Positions 22,455 to 33,454 of a stretch of DNA of 64,000 nt are shown piece after piece. The notes beneath the pieces were generated by a model that searched no databases, was not told the DNA's origin, and saw nothing but the letters and a program-made list of their open reading frames with translations. The stretch covers positions 12,029,172-12,093,171 of the forward strand of contig OW804097.1 of NCBI GenBank assembly GCA_942159475.1, written 5' to 3'. The first letter of the stretch is position 1, and each line of letters opens with the position of its first letter. This DNA is from Sthenelais limicola. Its lineage: Eukaryota; Annelida; Polychaeta; Phyllodocida; Sigalionidae. The position numbers were made by a program, and so were the translations under genes.

Positions 22455-22559
22455 GAGTTTTGTCTTCATAGTCTAAGGTAATTTCTCTAGGCAATATTCT
22501 GATGAAATAAAACAGATTATTTCAAGATAACTATGTAGTAAACAAATCTGTGTTCAGCA

Positions 22560-22760
22560 GGAATAAAGGAAGCGGGGTTTGCGCGTTGCTAAGCGAGTGA
22601 AAGTGAGAAATGTGAGTCTGTGTGGTGAGACCTTGCAAGGATGTAACGGGGCGAGTAGTATATAACAAAGGCGCTAGATGGCGCGTGAAGAGCGCCACTC
22701 ATTGTAAACTAATCTGTGGTCTATTGCGCATGCGCTGTGGGCGTGAGGGCAGGGCGGGCG
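22560..22760. promoter_or_regulatory. CpG-rich block with NRF1- and CTCF-like motifs
   Basis: GCGCTAGATGGCGCG at 22671-22685 resembles a CTCF core. TGCGCATGCGC at 22725-22735 is an NRF1-type palindrome. A G-rich run follows to 22830. Confidence 0.4.
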
Positions 22761-22957
22761 GCGTGAGGCTAACTCAGGGGGAAGGAGTTATGAGGGGGAG
22801 GGGGAGGGAAGGGCGGGGGGGGGGGGGGGAGAAGGGGTTGTCTTTCTCTGCGGCTTGTGGCATTATGAACTCTTTTTTCTTTAAACTACAAGCAAATGTT
22901 ACTTAATCATATATATATAATATTCGTATCATCAACAATGCAGTGAGGTTTTATTTA

Positions 22958-23165
22958 GGCCAAATAAAATATAGGTGTGTTTCCAATTTATCTGGCGGAA
23001 AACTAGGTAGGTAACTTTATTTTTTCCGGAAACCACCTACAAGGAACTGAAAAAAAATGTCTATTCTATACCAATAGTTGTTTTAAACAAGAGAAATGTG
23101 CTTTTTGGCAGTTCCAGGTTAGGAAAACCTGTTTTCCTGCTTTTGTTAGCTTTTTTTGTCCAAAG
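22958..23165 (+). mobile_element. Rep-B, right half missing
   Basis: GGCCAAATAAAATATAGG to TTAGCTTTTTTTGTCCAAAG. Matches the left 205 bp of the copy at 6729. Preceded by TTA. Confidence 0.87.
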
Positions 23166-23860
23166 CTTTTCAGGGGGTGATTGAGGGGGAGGGAGGGGTG
23201 GGGAGGGTAGTGGTCAAGTCCAAGGCTTGGCATCATATGAACCTCTTACGTTTCAATTATAAATTATAAATCAACATTTTATATCTTAAATACTATCACA
23301 TAGGGGGCTTACTATACTCGCGTATGGTACAGCCAAGGTTTCATATTGATAGGTGGGAAATAAGGTATAGAGTCTCGGCGAGAGTGGATAAAGGGATAGA
23401 GTCAATGAACATAACATTATGACCCAAGGTTACGTAATCATAATCAATATAGTATGTGGGATTTATAGTTGTGTCTGAATACAAAATATTAAATACAAAA
23501 TACTACTAATACGCCCCCCCCCCACACACACACACAAACACAAATAAAACAACAACTACAACAAAAGCCATCCGCCGGATCTTTTCCATAAAAAAAAACA
23601 CACATGAGAGATTAGTGATGCTAAATTGACTTGTGACTGAAGAATATTTTTTTTAAATCCTTGAAATAATAGACCAATGTGGAGATGAGCCTCCCCCCCC
23701 CCCCCCCCCAGTCCACCAGTCCACGAAACTTGTTACAAACAGGAAACAAGGAGATATATTCCATTCTTCCCTTCACCCCTCCTCCTGTCTTTCATCCTAC
23801 CTTACCCCACCCTTCTCTACCTTGTCTCTAAATACGCGTATAACCCGCCCCCTCCCCCTG
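23166..23860. other. Unassigned with C-runs and (CA)n
   Basis: Poly-C at 23515-23522 with ACACAC, and a 16-C run at 23693-23710. No gene. Confidence 0.45.
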
Positions 23861-23953
23861 ATGCCCAATTAATGAGCTATTATGCCCAATTAATGAGCTA
23901 TTATGCCCAATTAATGAGCTATTATGCCCAATTAATGAGCTATTATGTCCAGT
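23861..23953 (+). repeat. 21-bp minisatellite, 4.4 units
   Basis: ATGCCCAATTAATGAGCTATT, four identical copies and a partial fifth. Confidence 0.95.
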
Positions 23954-24075
23954 TATGCACCAACTCTACACAGCAGCAGTAATTGCCGTACGCACCTCTC
24001 ACAGGTCCTCGCCTTTGATGTTCTTAATTAAACATTTTTTCTGGAGGGTCTCAGTGGTGGGCAGTGATTGTCAAA

Positions 24076-24237
24076 CAAGTGCCTCAAGTGTCTTTAGAGT
24101 GTCTTTAGAGTGTCTTTAGAGTGTCTTTAGAGTGTCTTTAGAGTGTCTTTAGAGTGTCTTTAGAGTGTCTTTAGAGTGTCTTTAGAGTGTTCCCCATCCG
24201 TCTACAACCTTCCAGGTAGCAGGTAGCTCGGACCGAT
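24076..24237 (+). repeat. Duplication flanking Rep-A at 24238, left, with 11-bp minisatellite
   Basis: AAGTGCCTCAAGTG, nine exact GTGTCTTTAGA units (24088-24186), then TTCCCCATCCGTCTACAACC and AGCAGGTAGC. Confidence 0.85.
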
Positions 24238-24608
24238 GGGTCAGATTTTTACAAAATGTGCAATTCTATTACGATTTCGGGCCAAGACATTTACAATGAT
24301 TTAATACAAAACGTTTGTCCACAATGTAAATAATTCATAGCCTTGCCTTTCAAAAAGAAAAGAGAACTTTCGTCATTCACGATGATCAATAAGTACAATT
24401 GGCAGCTGTATACATGTTAGTAAATTCTGCTAAATTAGGCTGCAATGTGGTCAATACTAGATAAATCCAAGTATATTAGGCATTGCATTGATTCTAGCAA
24501 TCTGTTTGGTTAGGTTGAACTGTATTTTAAACTTTATTTTCGTCTGAAATTGGGGTTATTTCAGAGAATTTCTGAACCTGAATTATACATTTTCAGAAGA
24601 CTTCACCC
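24238..24608 (+). mobile_element. Rep-A with nested 130-bp insertion
   Basis: Begins GGGTCAGATTTTTACAAAA and ends AGACTTCACCC. An unrelated AT-rich insertion (about 24266-24393) is bounded by CAATT copies. Its outer flanks are long imperfect duplications. Confidence 0.82.
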
Positions 24609-24712
24609 AAGTACCTGGAGTGTCTGTAGAGTGTCTGTTGAGGGTTCTCCACCCGTATGGAACCTTCTAGAACCTCCTAGAACCTTCCAGAGAGCAGGTA
24701 GCGGGTACAGGT
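24609..24712 (+). repeat. Duplication flanking Rep-A at 24238, right
   Basis: AAGTACCTGGAGTGTCTGTA, GTTCTCCACCCGTATGGAAC and AGAGCAGGTAGC follow the order of the left flank but with only two GTGTCT units. Confidence 0.78.
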
Positions 24713-25035
24713 AGTGATTAATGAGCCGGTGTACATCAAAGTGTGCATCAAGGAATGCGGGGAGAATAAGGCGCAGGTAACGGAACTTGCCTTCAGTGGA
24801 AGTGATTTGATGTCAAGTGGAGACGGGTCTTTAAACTATTGACCGACGCCAATCTCTCTAGTCATTCACTGCGCATGCGTATTGTATTGTGTAGGCCAAG
24901 CTTGTTGATATATAACTGGACCTTGGGGGAATTAGCTTCAAGTGGTTCGCGGGGGGAGGCGGGGCGGGAGCGGGGGAGGGGGATGGGGGAGGGGGGGGGG
25001 GTAAATATGGCTGCTGCTGCACTGAAAGTCTATAA

Positions 25036-25272
25036 GGGTCAGATTTTCAGAAAATGTACAAATCGCCTACACCGATCTTCTCGAATAACCCATATTTAAG
25101 ACGAAAATGAGCTACAAAATGCAGTTTAACATAACAGAACTGATGCTCTAAATTAATGCGATACCAAATATACTCAGATGTATACCCGGTATTCATCATT
25201 TTTCGGCCTAATTTAACAGAATTTCCTAAATGTATAGAGCTGTCGATTGCACATTTTCTAAAGATCTGACCC
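25036..25272 (-). mobile_element. Rep-A full length (subfamily 2)
   Basis: GGGTCAGATTTTCAGAAAA to GATCTGACCC. Flanks ATAA/ATAT differ at one base. Confidence 0.9.
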
Positions 25273-25851
25273 ATATATATCTTGTGTGTATAAATATGTA
25301 GAAGTATGGTGGGAGGTCGCCAGGTTTGGTCATGAAAAAAAAATTATAATCGGTCAGGCTATTATTATATATTTTTGCAAAAGAACTTTCCTACTATATA
25401 ATAGGCCTACAGTGGTATCATTATTCTATAGTTCAGAATATTTAGCATTAGAAGCAAAGCTCTGTTAAGAGTAAGAAAAGCTTCCATTCATATTTGATAC
25501 TATTTTATAAATCCACTAGAATCCTTTTTCCCCTTTATAAGTAGTTTTATTTCCAGTTAAATCAGGCCCATGTTATACAATTATAGAAATATCTAAACAA
25601 TGGAGAAGTAATGTTTCAGGGGAATAAGTCACACTCGTCTCAGATCTCCAATATTTACGTTCTATTTTGAATAATTTCAAATTTGACGGTTTCGCTTTCC
25701 CAGTTGGGGAGGATATACTAAATCATGGACATCGCCAATGTCTGTGGGAACGTTGCCATCATCATTACTGACAACCACCTTGGATTAATATTTATGTTAC
25801 TCCAAGCAACCACTAACAATCCAAGTAAAGGATCGAGACGAATGTGCTCAA
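25273..25851. other. Unassigned AT-rich
   Basis: Nothing recognised. Confidence 0.4.
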
Positions 25852-25973
25852 AGATCAGATAAGATTGGTATACATTGAGTGTCCTGGGCCTGGTGTAGGC
25901 CTGCGTCCTAATGGGATTCTAATGACATTTTGCGGTTATGAGCAAGAGGGGCTCTCTCAACTCTGAGCCTAGA
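25852..25973 (+). mobile_element. Rep-F, truncated
   Basis: AGATCAGATAAGATTGGTAT to ACTCTGAGCCTAGA. The left terminal TAGGCCCAAA is gone. Confidence 0.65.
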
Positions 25974-26092
25974 CTGTCTGCCACATATCTTTCTCAATTC
26001 TTGCAAGATACAAACTAATACAAATGAATTTTTCATAATTTAAGATACAACACTTTAAATAAAATTATATCGGACACATTAATGTGATGCGT

Positions 26093-26496
26093 TTCAGGAA
26101 AATGGGTCATAAGTCGCAAAAAAATAGATTTTGAGGTACCATTATATTTGAATCATGCCGATCTCAATGGTGGTAAACATTAAAGACATTAAATAAGTAT
26201 TTCTATATTTTAAGTTTGATATTCTTATTTCTGAAAAAAAAAAATCAATTTTTTGGGGTGAACAATTAAGTACTATTAATGTAGGTAAATGTACTCCATA
26301 GGATGATCTCAGAATTGCATGGATATATTTAATACACTATCCTGAAATTAGGTTCACGTATTAATAAGACCTGTCTGACTAGATACTGACTAGATACTCC
26401 AAAACTGAAAACATTCCAACAAAGAGATCTTGTGAATAAATTACTTTTAAAAATATGAATTTTGCGACTTGTGACTCATTTTCCTGAAACACATCA
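26093..26496 (-). mobile_element. Rep-D full length
   Basis: TGTGATGCGTTTCAGG to CCTGAAACACATCA, about 404 bp. The terminal inverted repeats are about 38 bp and contain AGTCAYAAGTCGCAAAA. No target duplication seen. Confidence 0.87.
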
Positions 26497-26582
26497 GATA
26501 AGTATCCTATACCTGGTGCAGATCCTGCTGATAAGATGGTAATCAGTGAAGACCATTGTAACCCCCCCCCCCCCCCCGTCCT

Positions 26583-27814
26583 GGCCCCCGTTGCATAAAC
26601 TGAGCACCCTTTGAACACCTTTTCAGCACGTGCTCAGATTGGTGTTTTGATTGGTTTTGAACACGTGTTGGAGCTTTCAACACACCCCCAACACACCTCC
26701 AACACACCTCCAACACGGCCCTATCTCGCAGGGTGTCCAAAGTGTGTTAGAGGTGTGTTCAAACCTTTTGTTAATCCTAAATAAAAATTGATAGTCATAA
26801 CAGTTGATTCCATTATGCAAAAGATGCATATTAATATACATGAAGTATGTACACAAGTTTTCTTACTTTTAACTAATTCAAGAAAATTTCACAAGGGACA
26901 TTATTTTAAAGTGCATGTAGCTCCACCTTGTGTTTATTGATAGAACTGATAATATAGTGGGGCAGTGGCGGGGGGGGGGGGGCAGATATTTCTCTTTAGG
27001 GGACCACATTAGAATTTAGATAATAAACATTTGTGATGATTTCTATACATTCTATTCACAATTGTAAGCTGCATTGCCTTTTTGAACTGTACCTATTATG
27101 TGTCCTGTCGATAATACAAGTTAAACACTGGTTAAAACAAGTTTTATAATTTCAGGGGGGAACAAAACCCCCCCTGCCCCCCTACTCATTTTGAGGACTC
27201 AATCTGGAATCTGATGTCTGATTATGTCTATTCCTGGAGTACATGACTACAGCTACTAGGACAATTAAGGGTGTTTACTGAGACCCAGTTGATGGTCCTC
27301 ACACCCAAATAACTCTGTTGAAACAACAATAATTTTCAACTCTCAGTATGGATTCCTTAATTGGTGAACATATCACAGCAATAATTGTTTACACTATTAT
27401 GGTCATTGAACTATAATGGCTCTCCCCCTACTCACAGCTTTGAGACAAGTTTGACAGGCTGTAAATTGTATTAGGATATACATGTATGCCCTGTACATAT
27501 CAGTTTGATTTGTGCATGAGAATGCATTTTCAATGGATTTGTATGGGATTGGTTAGTATTGAGGATCATGATTAAAGATTAAAGATAATAATAATCCTTT
27601 GCCACCTTACAGAAATCTGTGGTGAAACTCTTGTGTATCAAGATATTTTCCCAACATAAAATTTCAAAACCAATACAGAACCAACACACCTCCAACACAC
27701 CTCCAACACAGCACCAACACAGAACGCCTATTATACAATGCAACTTTCAGCACAGCGTCAACACAGTCCCAGCACAACACAGTCCCAGCACACCTTTTTA
27801 TGCAACGGGGGCCT
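26583..27814. mobile_element. Rep-H, 1232-bp TIR element
   Basis: GGCCCCCGTTGCATAAA at the left and TTTATGCAACGGGGGCC at the right are perfect 17-bp inverted ends. Both subterminal regions are packed with CAACACACCTC and related motifs (26676-26716, 27684-27780). The interior is AT-rich with no recognisable transposase. The left flank is a long C-run, so the target duplication cannot be read. Superfamily unassigned. Confidence 0.8.
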
Positions 27815-28369
27815 GTGCTGGTTTGTGCTGAACCACACATCCTGTGGTGGCCTAACTGACTTATAATTGAATTAAGCAACCATTTGCTGTGATTAGCCTT
27901 ATTTAGGAAGGTAACAAATTATTCCTTGCATTCGTTTCGATCCTTTCACTTGGGTTGTGTTCAGTCGGTCTGAACAACGAGAGTGGAATTGCACTCTCGT
28001 TGGTCTGAACAGGAACCACACCTATTTCTCTTGGTATTATCAGTGAGATCAGTGGTTGCTCTCTAAGTCCGTCTCTGTATAATTGGTTTCCAGCGTTCTC
28101 CTGTAGTTATCTAACATTTTATTTTCCTGAATTCATCGTCTCAAACCTTAATGTATAGCTACAACTAAGGACAGTGTGTATTGCATAATGTTTGGCTAGA
28201 ATACAAATATTCTTTTTTAAAAAAAACAGGTCGTTTGGGAATTTAATTTTAAAATAATTGAATGGTTTTAAAATAACTCAATAACTGTATTAAACATTCA
28301 TGCAAAATAGTTTTCGCAGTTTTTCCCAGCATATCGGCCCAATATGGCTCCTAGACCGACAACACTGTT
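27815..28369. other. Unassigned
   Basis: GAACAACGAGAGTGG and CACTCTCGTTGGTCTGAAC (27970-28012) make a small inverted repeat. Otherwise plain sequence. Confidence 0.4.
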
Positions 28370-28710
28370 TCCAAGGAAATATAGCACTTACGCGCATGCC
28401 CATTGCCTGCTTCCTGTACCGGGACATGAGGCAGGGCAACATGGCGGTTGCTCGTGGTCAGGCCTGTCACGCCATTTTGAAAATATGATTTCGGTTATAA
28501 GCATCGGCTGTGAACACAATGGTCACGCCTCCCTCCGCGCCTAATTAAACTGCAATGCGCATGCGCACAGCTCGTCCCCTCCTTCTCTGCTCATCTTCCA
28601 TTGAAATAAAAGCGCGGGAATCATCAGACGACAATTGGACGCGCCGGTTCCACCTGTTCCTACCAGAGGGCGCGCGCCAATCTCAGCCAGCGCTATAGAT
28701 GGTTCTCTTA
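28370..28710. promoter_or_regulatory. CpG-rich block with perfect NRF1 palindrome and CTCF-like site
   Basis: TGCGCATGCGCA at 28556-28567 is a full NRF1 palindrome. CTACCAGAGGGCGCG at about 28660-28674 fits the CTCF core on the plus strand. AACATGGCGG near 28440 is YY1-like. Three typical promoter motifs within 240 bp make this the strongest promoter-like block by motif content. Confidence 0.45.
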
Positions 28711-29353
28711 GAAAGCTGCACATTTAAAGGTTAAATTTGTCAGATAACATCGATCAAGAATTACAGATATTCTACTATTTATTCTGTTCTGTTTCTACCA
28801 ATCTGAACAAATTAAAGATATTCTTCTATTTGTTCTGTTCTGTTTCTACCCATCTGAAAGTGATTTGACCGAAATCGTGGATGACTAATAAATGATTCTT
28901 CTATAGATATAGAAGAAAAGCAAAACACTATTACTTGATCTAAATTTCAGATTTGGAATTTGAAAACTTATTGCAGAAGGGGTTGCCATGTAACGGGACT
29001 TAATTTCGCCTCATCACTCACAGAGCGCTATAGCGGACCGACCTAAAACCAACCTATACTTGTCGATGTCTGAGCTATAACTTAAGTACAAATTGTGTTT
29101 ATGTATAATGTTTTATTTCCGAAAGCGTACACTTTCGATAACATATCAAATTTTACACCGAAAAAGGGGGTGCCTTTCCTCTATGAAACCATAGATCTTC
29201 CCGAGGGCCCCCTTGAAAAAATGGAGTGAAATTAAAAATAGAGTTGAATTATGAGTACCTTCTCACATTGAATACTTTAATATTTAAATGACGGTAGTAC
29301 TTACAAAACATTCAGGATCTCATGTATGTTGATACTAGTTGATACTAGTGAGT
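28711..29353. other. Unassigned with a 60-bp tandem duplicate
   Basis: AGATATTCTACTATTTATTC and AGATATTCTTCTATTTGTTC (28764, 28817) head two tandem units of about 53 bp. GTTGATACTA is doubled at 29328. Confidence 0.5.
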
Positions 29354-29521
29354 GAAATTTGGTCAATACTAGGTAAATTCGAGTATATTCGGTATTGCAT
29401 TGATTCTAGCAATCTGTTTGGTTAGGGTGAACTGTACTTTTGAACTTTATTTTTGTCTGAAATTTGGGTTATTTGAGGGGATTGGTGAAAGTGAATTGTA
29501 CATTTTCTGGCAACTTTACCC
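29354..29521 (+). mobile_element. Rep-A, 5'-truncated
   Basis: Starts at AATTTGGTCAATACTAGG next to a GTTGATACTA direct repeat and ends GGCAACTTTACCC. Confidence 0.8.
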
Positions 29522-29525
29522 CTTT

Positions 29526-29662
29526 TTCTTTTCTCTAAAGTTAACGGCTGGAAGAACGGGATTTTATCCAGAAGCCAGTTTACCCATTTGTCAGCCTCTA
29601 TTATGTACCATATATAACTTTTAACAAATAAAGTACTTTTCAATTCAATTCAATTCAATCTA
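29526..29662 (+). mobile_element. Retroelement 3' end with (CAATT)n tail
   Basis: GGCTGGAAGAACGGG is followed by an AACAAATAAAGTAC polyadenylation-like signal and four CAATT repeats. It sits a few bases after the end of a truncated Rep-A. The CAATT/TTGAA-type tail recurs at 30761 and about 58930. Confidence 0.5.
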
Positions 29663-29689
29663 TATCATCCAAGAGTACGTCGCTGGGAT

Positions 29690-29775
29690 TGCGTCGCCAT
29701 GGAGACGTGATGTCATTTAGGCGTCTGTACGTCATGATGACGGTTTGATGACGTGCGCCACCTGGTGGGTAAGAT
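29690..29775. promoter_or_regulatory. CTCF-like site near TGACG motifs
   Basis: The minus strand at 29755-29769 reads CCCACCAGGTGGCGC, a near-perfect CTCF core. TACGTCATGATGACGG and GATGACGTG just upstream are CRE-like. Confidence 0.45.
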
Positions 29776-29840
29776 TGAAAGCGAGGCTGAGGGCGGGAAG
29801 GGTGGATATTGGTGACTTATTGGGGAAGGGTAGTATGGAT

Positions 29841-30077
29841 GGGTCAAGTCCTCAGAAAATGAACAATCGGCAGCTCTGCACATTTTAGAAAATCCTGCTA
29901 AATTAGGCTGAAAAATGAGTAATACTAGGTATATCTGAATGTATTCGGTATTGGGTTGATTTACAATATATGTGTTACTGTGTTTAACTGCATTTTGAAC
30001 CTCATTTTAGGCTTAAATGTGGGTTATTTGGGAGGAATGGTTTAAGGCGAATTGTACATTTTCTGGCGATCTGGCCC
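29841..30077 (+). mobile_element. Rep-A beside a 40-bp minisatellite
   Basis: GGGTCAAGTCCTCAGAAAA to GATCTGGCCC. Three tandem 40-44 bp units follow at once. A diverged unit (GATATTGG...GGGTAGTATG) precedes it. Confidence 0.88.
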
Positions 30078-30205
30078 ATATACGGGGCAGGAGGGGGCGA
30101 TATTGGAGCAGGCTGGTATGAGGAGGGCAGGAGGGGGCGATATTGGGGCAGGGTGGTATGAGGGGGACAGGAGGGGGCGATATTGGGGCAGGGTGGTATG
30201 AGGGG
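30078..30205 (+). repeat. 40-44 bp minisatellite, three units
   Basis: GGGCAGGAGGGGGCGATATT then GGGGCAGGGTGGTATGAGGG, three times, directly after Rep-A. G-rich on the plus strand. Confidence 0.85.
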
Positions 30206-30555
30206 GCAGGACCAGGGGTCGCGTGCCACGAATAGCTGCAATAAAGCACCATAAAGCCACATAAAGACCAGGTGCCACATATAATGGACAGTATAACCAA
30301 CTGGAAGAATATGGACAATCTCTGATGTCTCTTGATGCCAGTCTGGGTGGAGGGAAATCAGATGCAATTGAGCAAATCCCGTTTGTGTGTCTTTGTGATT
30401 TATATAGGCACCGCCTTCAGTTCTCATGGCTGCCGCCAGTCATTTCTCATATTGTGGAAAGTATTTTCAAAGTATTTGGAAATTATAAGTCAGGTGTTTC
30501 AGGAAAAAGAGTCACAAGTCGCAAAATTGATATTTTTCAAAGTGTTTTATTCACA

Positions 30556-30761
30556 AGCCTCAATCATGATCTCATTACCATCTAATCAGTCTTAGAAAGC
30601 CTTAGTAAAATTGTAACATAAGTAAAGTTCAAGCAAGAATCGGGCACCCAACGGAAGACCTAGGCTATCTAGACATCTGTTTATTTAGAATGTTGGACCA
30701 CCTTATTGTAAAACATCTTCAGCAATAAAAAAATTCTTGAATTGAATTGAATTGAATTGAA
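30556..30761 (+). mobile_element. Retroelement 3' end with (TTGAA)n tail nested in Rep-D
   Basis: Rep-D copies normally read TTATTCACAAG then ATCTCTTTGTTGGAATG. Here about 206 bp intervenes, ending in AGCAATAAAAAAATTC and four TTGAA units. GGAAGACC occurs inside, a hallmark shared with the other LINE-like 3' ends. Confidence 0.55.
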
Positions 30762-30907
30762 AGATCTCTTGGTGGGAATGTTTTCATTTTTGGAGTGCTT
30801 AGCGCCGTCTGTAGCATGAATTCATTTCCCAAATTTCAGGACATTGTTTTAGATATATCCATGCATTTCTTAGGTCATCTTATAGAGTATATTTAGCTAC
30901 TTTACTA

Positions 30908-32888
30908 CACTCTCCCGCGCACCGTACCCGGGCGATACGGAGAGGCGAGCTTTTTCGTCTTCAGTGTGACGATTTTTGTCTACAGTCACCGCGAACGCTA
31001 CTGGTGAACTGTGGTGACGAAATTGCCTGAACTTCTGATACGAAAAACGGTCATTTGAATCACGGAGACGAAATATGATATGCTCCGTATTCGCGCTCCG
31101 TTTTTTGTATTGAGTTTTGGATTTTGGAAGTTTACCTATAAGGTGAAACTTATTAAATATTGTTTTAACCTAAGGTATATGCCCGACAGGCACTGAATGC
31201 AATTGAGTGTGATAGCACTGTGATCATTTTGTGATTGACTGTAAACAAGTGAAGTGTGATACTTATAGCTTTGAATCACAGTGAAATGGACATACCATTA
31301 GCCGCCGTTATGTAAAATCCATTGCACCTATTTCCTCCATGGTGTTAGTGGTGTCAGACTTGTGTTAGATCAAGTTCTCATTCATATTCATTTATATCTC
31401 ATTCATGGTGCACCTATACAACCAGTTGTATGCTGCGAATACATGTTTTCTTCAAAAGAGTCAAGAGGTGGAGGTGTCAGTCTAGTGCGAATCCCCTCCC
31501 CTCGTAGCGACTTTAAGAAAATTCGCGGCAATTCGCGGCAGTTAATTTACACCCTCTATCCCTCTTGGCGCCTGCTTGTCTGTTCTCATGGTTATTACGT
31601 AATAAGCCAACACATGCACAGACGTTCATCATTACAAAAAAAACAAATATTCATGTAAATCATGCATTTGAACTGATCTAGAATTGGAAAATATTGTTTG
31701 GGAATATGTGTGTTGCCGTTACGACATACATAGACTTCACAACAATAAAATACCCCAAGAGTAACTAAATATATCAAACTGCATTTAGTTTGTTGTGTGG
31801 GGAAGATGTATACGTATGTATATTTATATAAAAACAAAAGTTATTAGCCCACAACATGCCCAAACCTTTATAATACCTCACATAAAATTCCTTGAACTGT
31901 TATGGGAATATTAAATGTCTTGTTACGACATGTAATATATCTCCAATATATTTTTTCAAAAACTATTTCCATGTAATTTCGCCATCCCTAATAATGATTT
32001 AGGTCTGCCTGCATTTGGTGAAAACATAAATATGAATGAATGCAGATGTAGCCGAAATAAGGCTAAATAATAGGGAAAATATAGGTATCTGAATCATAGC
32101 TTTAGGATCGAAATATTGGTCCCAGCCTTCCCAAACTTCGCCTGCATTATGCTGATATTCCCTGCTATGTACACCAACGATTGTAGAGATTCAACGAATT
32201 TTATTTTTTCTAAAAAAATGGCCTTCTGAAATCAAATGCTGCCCGTTTGGGAGAATTACTCATATGTATGTACGGTATGTTGTATATTCATTGTATGTTG
32301 TATATTCATTGTTTATTGTTTTGTTTTTTTATTCTGGCACATTTTCCTGTAACTCATCACACATATACCTGGATATATTCAATATATATTCATGAAAAAA
32401 AAACATTCCCTGCTCTTCCTCTCCTTTCCCGCCCATCTCTTTCTTACTTTCTTTCAATTGCAATCCTCCTGTCTGCCTCTCCCCTCTCTCTCTTTCTGTC
32501 CTTGTCTCTGTTTCTCTCTCCCTCTCTCTCACACACACTATTATCATACTTTAGGTCTTACTTACAGCTGGTTCTGTGGTGTAGTGGTTAGGATGCTCGC
32601 TTGTGAATCCCAAGGTTCTTAGATCGAATCCAAGCATGGTTAAGTTTTTTTTCTCTGTTTGGTTCTACTCTAGTGGCCGTCATAGACCAATGGTCATGCC
32701 AGCTTGTCTGGTACTGGCCGGCCGGCCGGCCGTAGGGGGTCTAAGGGATTAGGAGACTAATCCTTTAGCTTTCCCAAGTATGAAAAACGGGTACGAAAAA
32801 CGCTGTGACGAAAAAAATCGTATCAAAAGTGGGGACAAGAAATTCGTATCCAATTTCGTATTGTGCGGATGAGGCGGGCGGGAGAGTG
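30908..32888. mobile_element. Rep-E, 1981-bp TIR element nested in Rep-D
   Basis: CACTCTCCCGC at the left and GCGGGAGAGTG at the right are perfect 11-bp inverted ends, flanked by TA (30906-30907, 32889-32890). The host site in other Rep-D copies is TTTACTGGTAACTGG, consistent with a TA duplication. Subterminal ATACGAAAAACGG / CCGTTTTTTGTAT and several CGTATC/ACGAAA motifs cluster at both ends. The interior holds the tRNA-derived SINE and no recognisable transposase. The longest frame is about 114 codons. Superfamily unassigned. Confidence 0.82.
32570..32652 (+). repeat. tRNA-derived SINE head or tRNA pseudogene
   Basis: The segment has an A-box-like TGGTGTAGTGGTTAGGATG and a B-box-like GGTTCTTAGATCGAATCC spaced as in a tRNA, followed by an 8-T run at 32645-32652. 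The acceptor stem does not pair well and the anticodon arm is distorted (around CGCTTGTGAATCC), so it is not a working tRNA. The two pol III boxes and the T-run fit the head of a tRNA-derived SINE. It lies inside Rep-E, and (GGCC)n sequence follows it at about 32718-32730. Confidence 0.7.
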
Positions 32889-33423
32889 TAGTAATTGGCT
32901 ACCCAGAAATATTGCAAACTTCTTTTTCAAAAATAAAAATATCAAATGTAAAATATAGAAATACGTATTAGATGTCCTAATGTTTACCATACCGTAATTA
33001 GAATCGACTTGATCTCATCTTTTCAAATATGATGACATCTCAAAATCCATCTTTTGCGACTTGTGACTCATTTTCATGAAACACATCACAATTACATTTA
33101 TAAAACATTTAGGTGGAACGTGTTTCATTGTGGATATTCCACAGAGGTGTTTTAATTTGAGAAGTAATCAGACTATCTTAATTTCATTATAAATCTCTCG
33201 CTGACATTACGTATAATATATCAATTTCGGGAAATAAATTGCGTTTCTCTTTTTCTTTTAATTCTAAAACGATCATAATTCTGTTTTGGTATCACTAGGT
33301 TTCTTGCGGCAAATTTCAGTTTATACTTTTAGCACCGTGGTTAATATGGAGCACAGTGTCTGAGTATGCAATATATGTGAGACATATATAATAAAAAATG
33401 TGACGTGTTGCATGCAGAAAATA

Positions 33424-33441
<18 letters not shown>

Positions 33442-33454
<13 letters not shown>

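Larger units (their letters stand above)
30494..33090 (+). mobile_element. Rep-D split by a retroelement tail and Rep-E
   Basis: GTGTTTCAGGAAAAAGAGTC starts and TTTTCATGAAACACATCACA ends. Without the two inserts it would be about 410 bp, like other copies. Confidence 0.85.

Noticed and set aside
24088..24186. Telomere-like repeat
   Set aside because: The unit is GTGTCTTTAGA, not TTAGGG, and is confined to nine copies.
31362..31658. 98-codon frame as a Rep-E transposase
   Set aside because: No catalytic motif or helix-turn-helix pattern seen, and far too short.
32570..32643. Functional tRNA-His (GTG in the loop)
   Set aside because: Acceptor and anticodon stems do not pair properly. It is better read as a SINE head or pseudogene.
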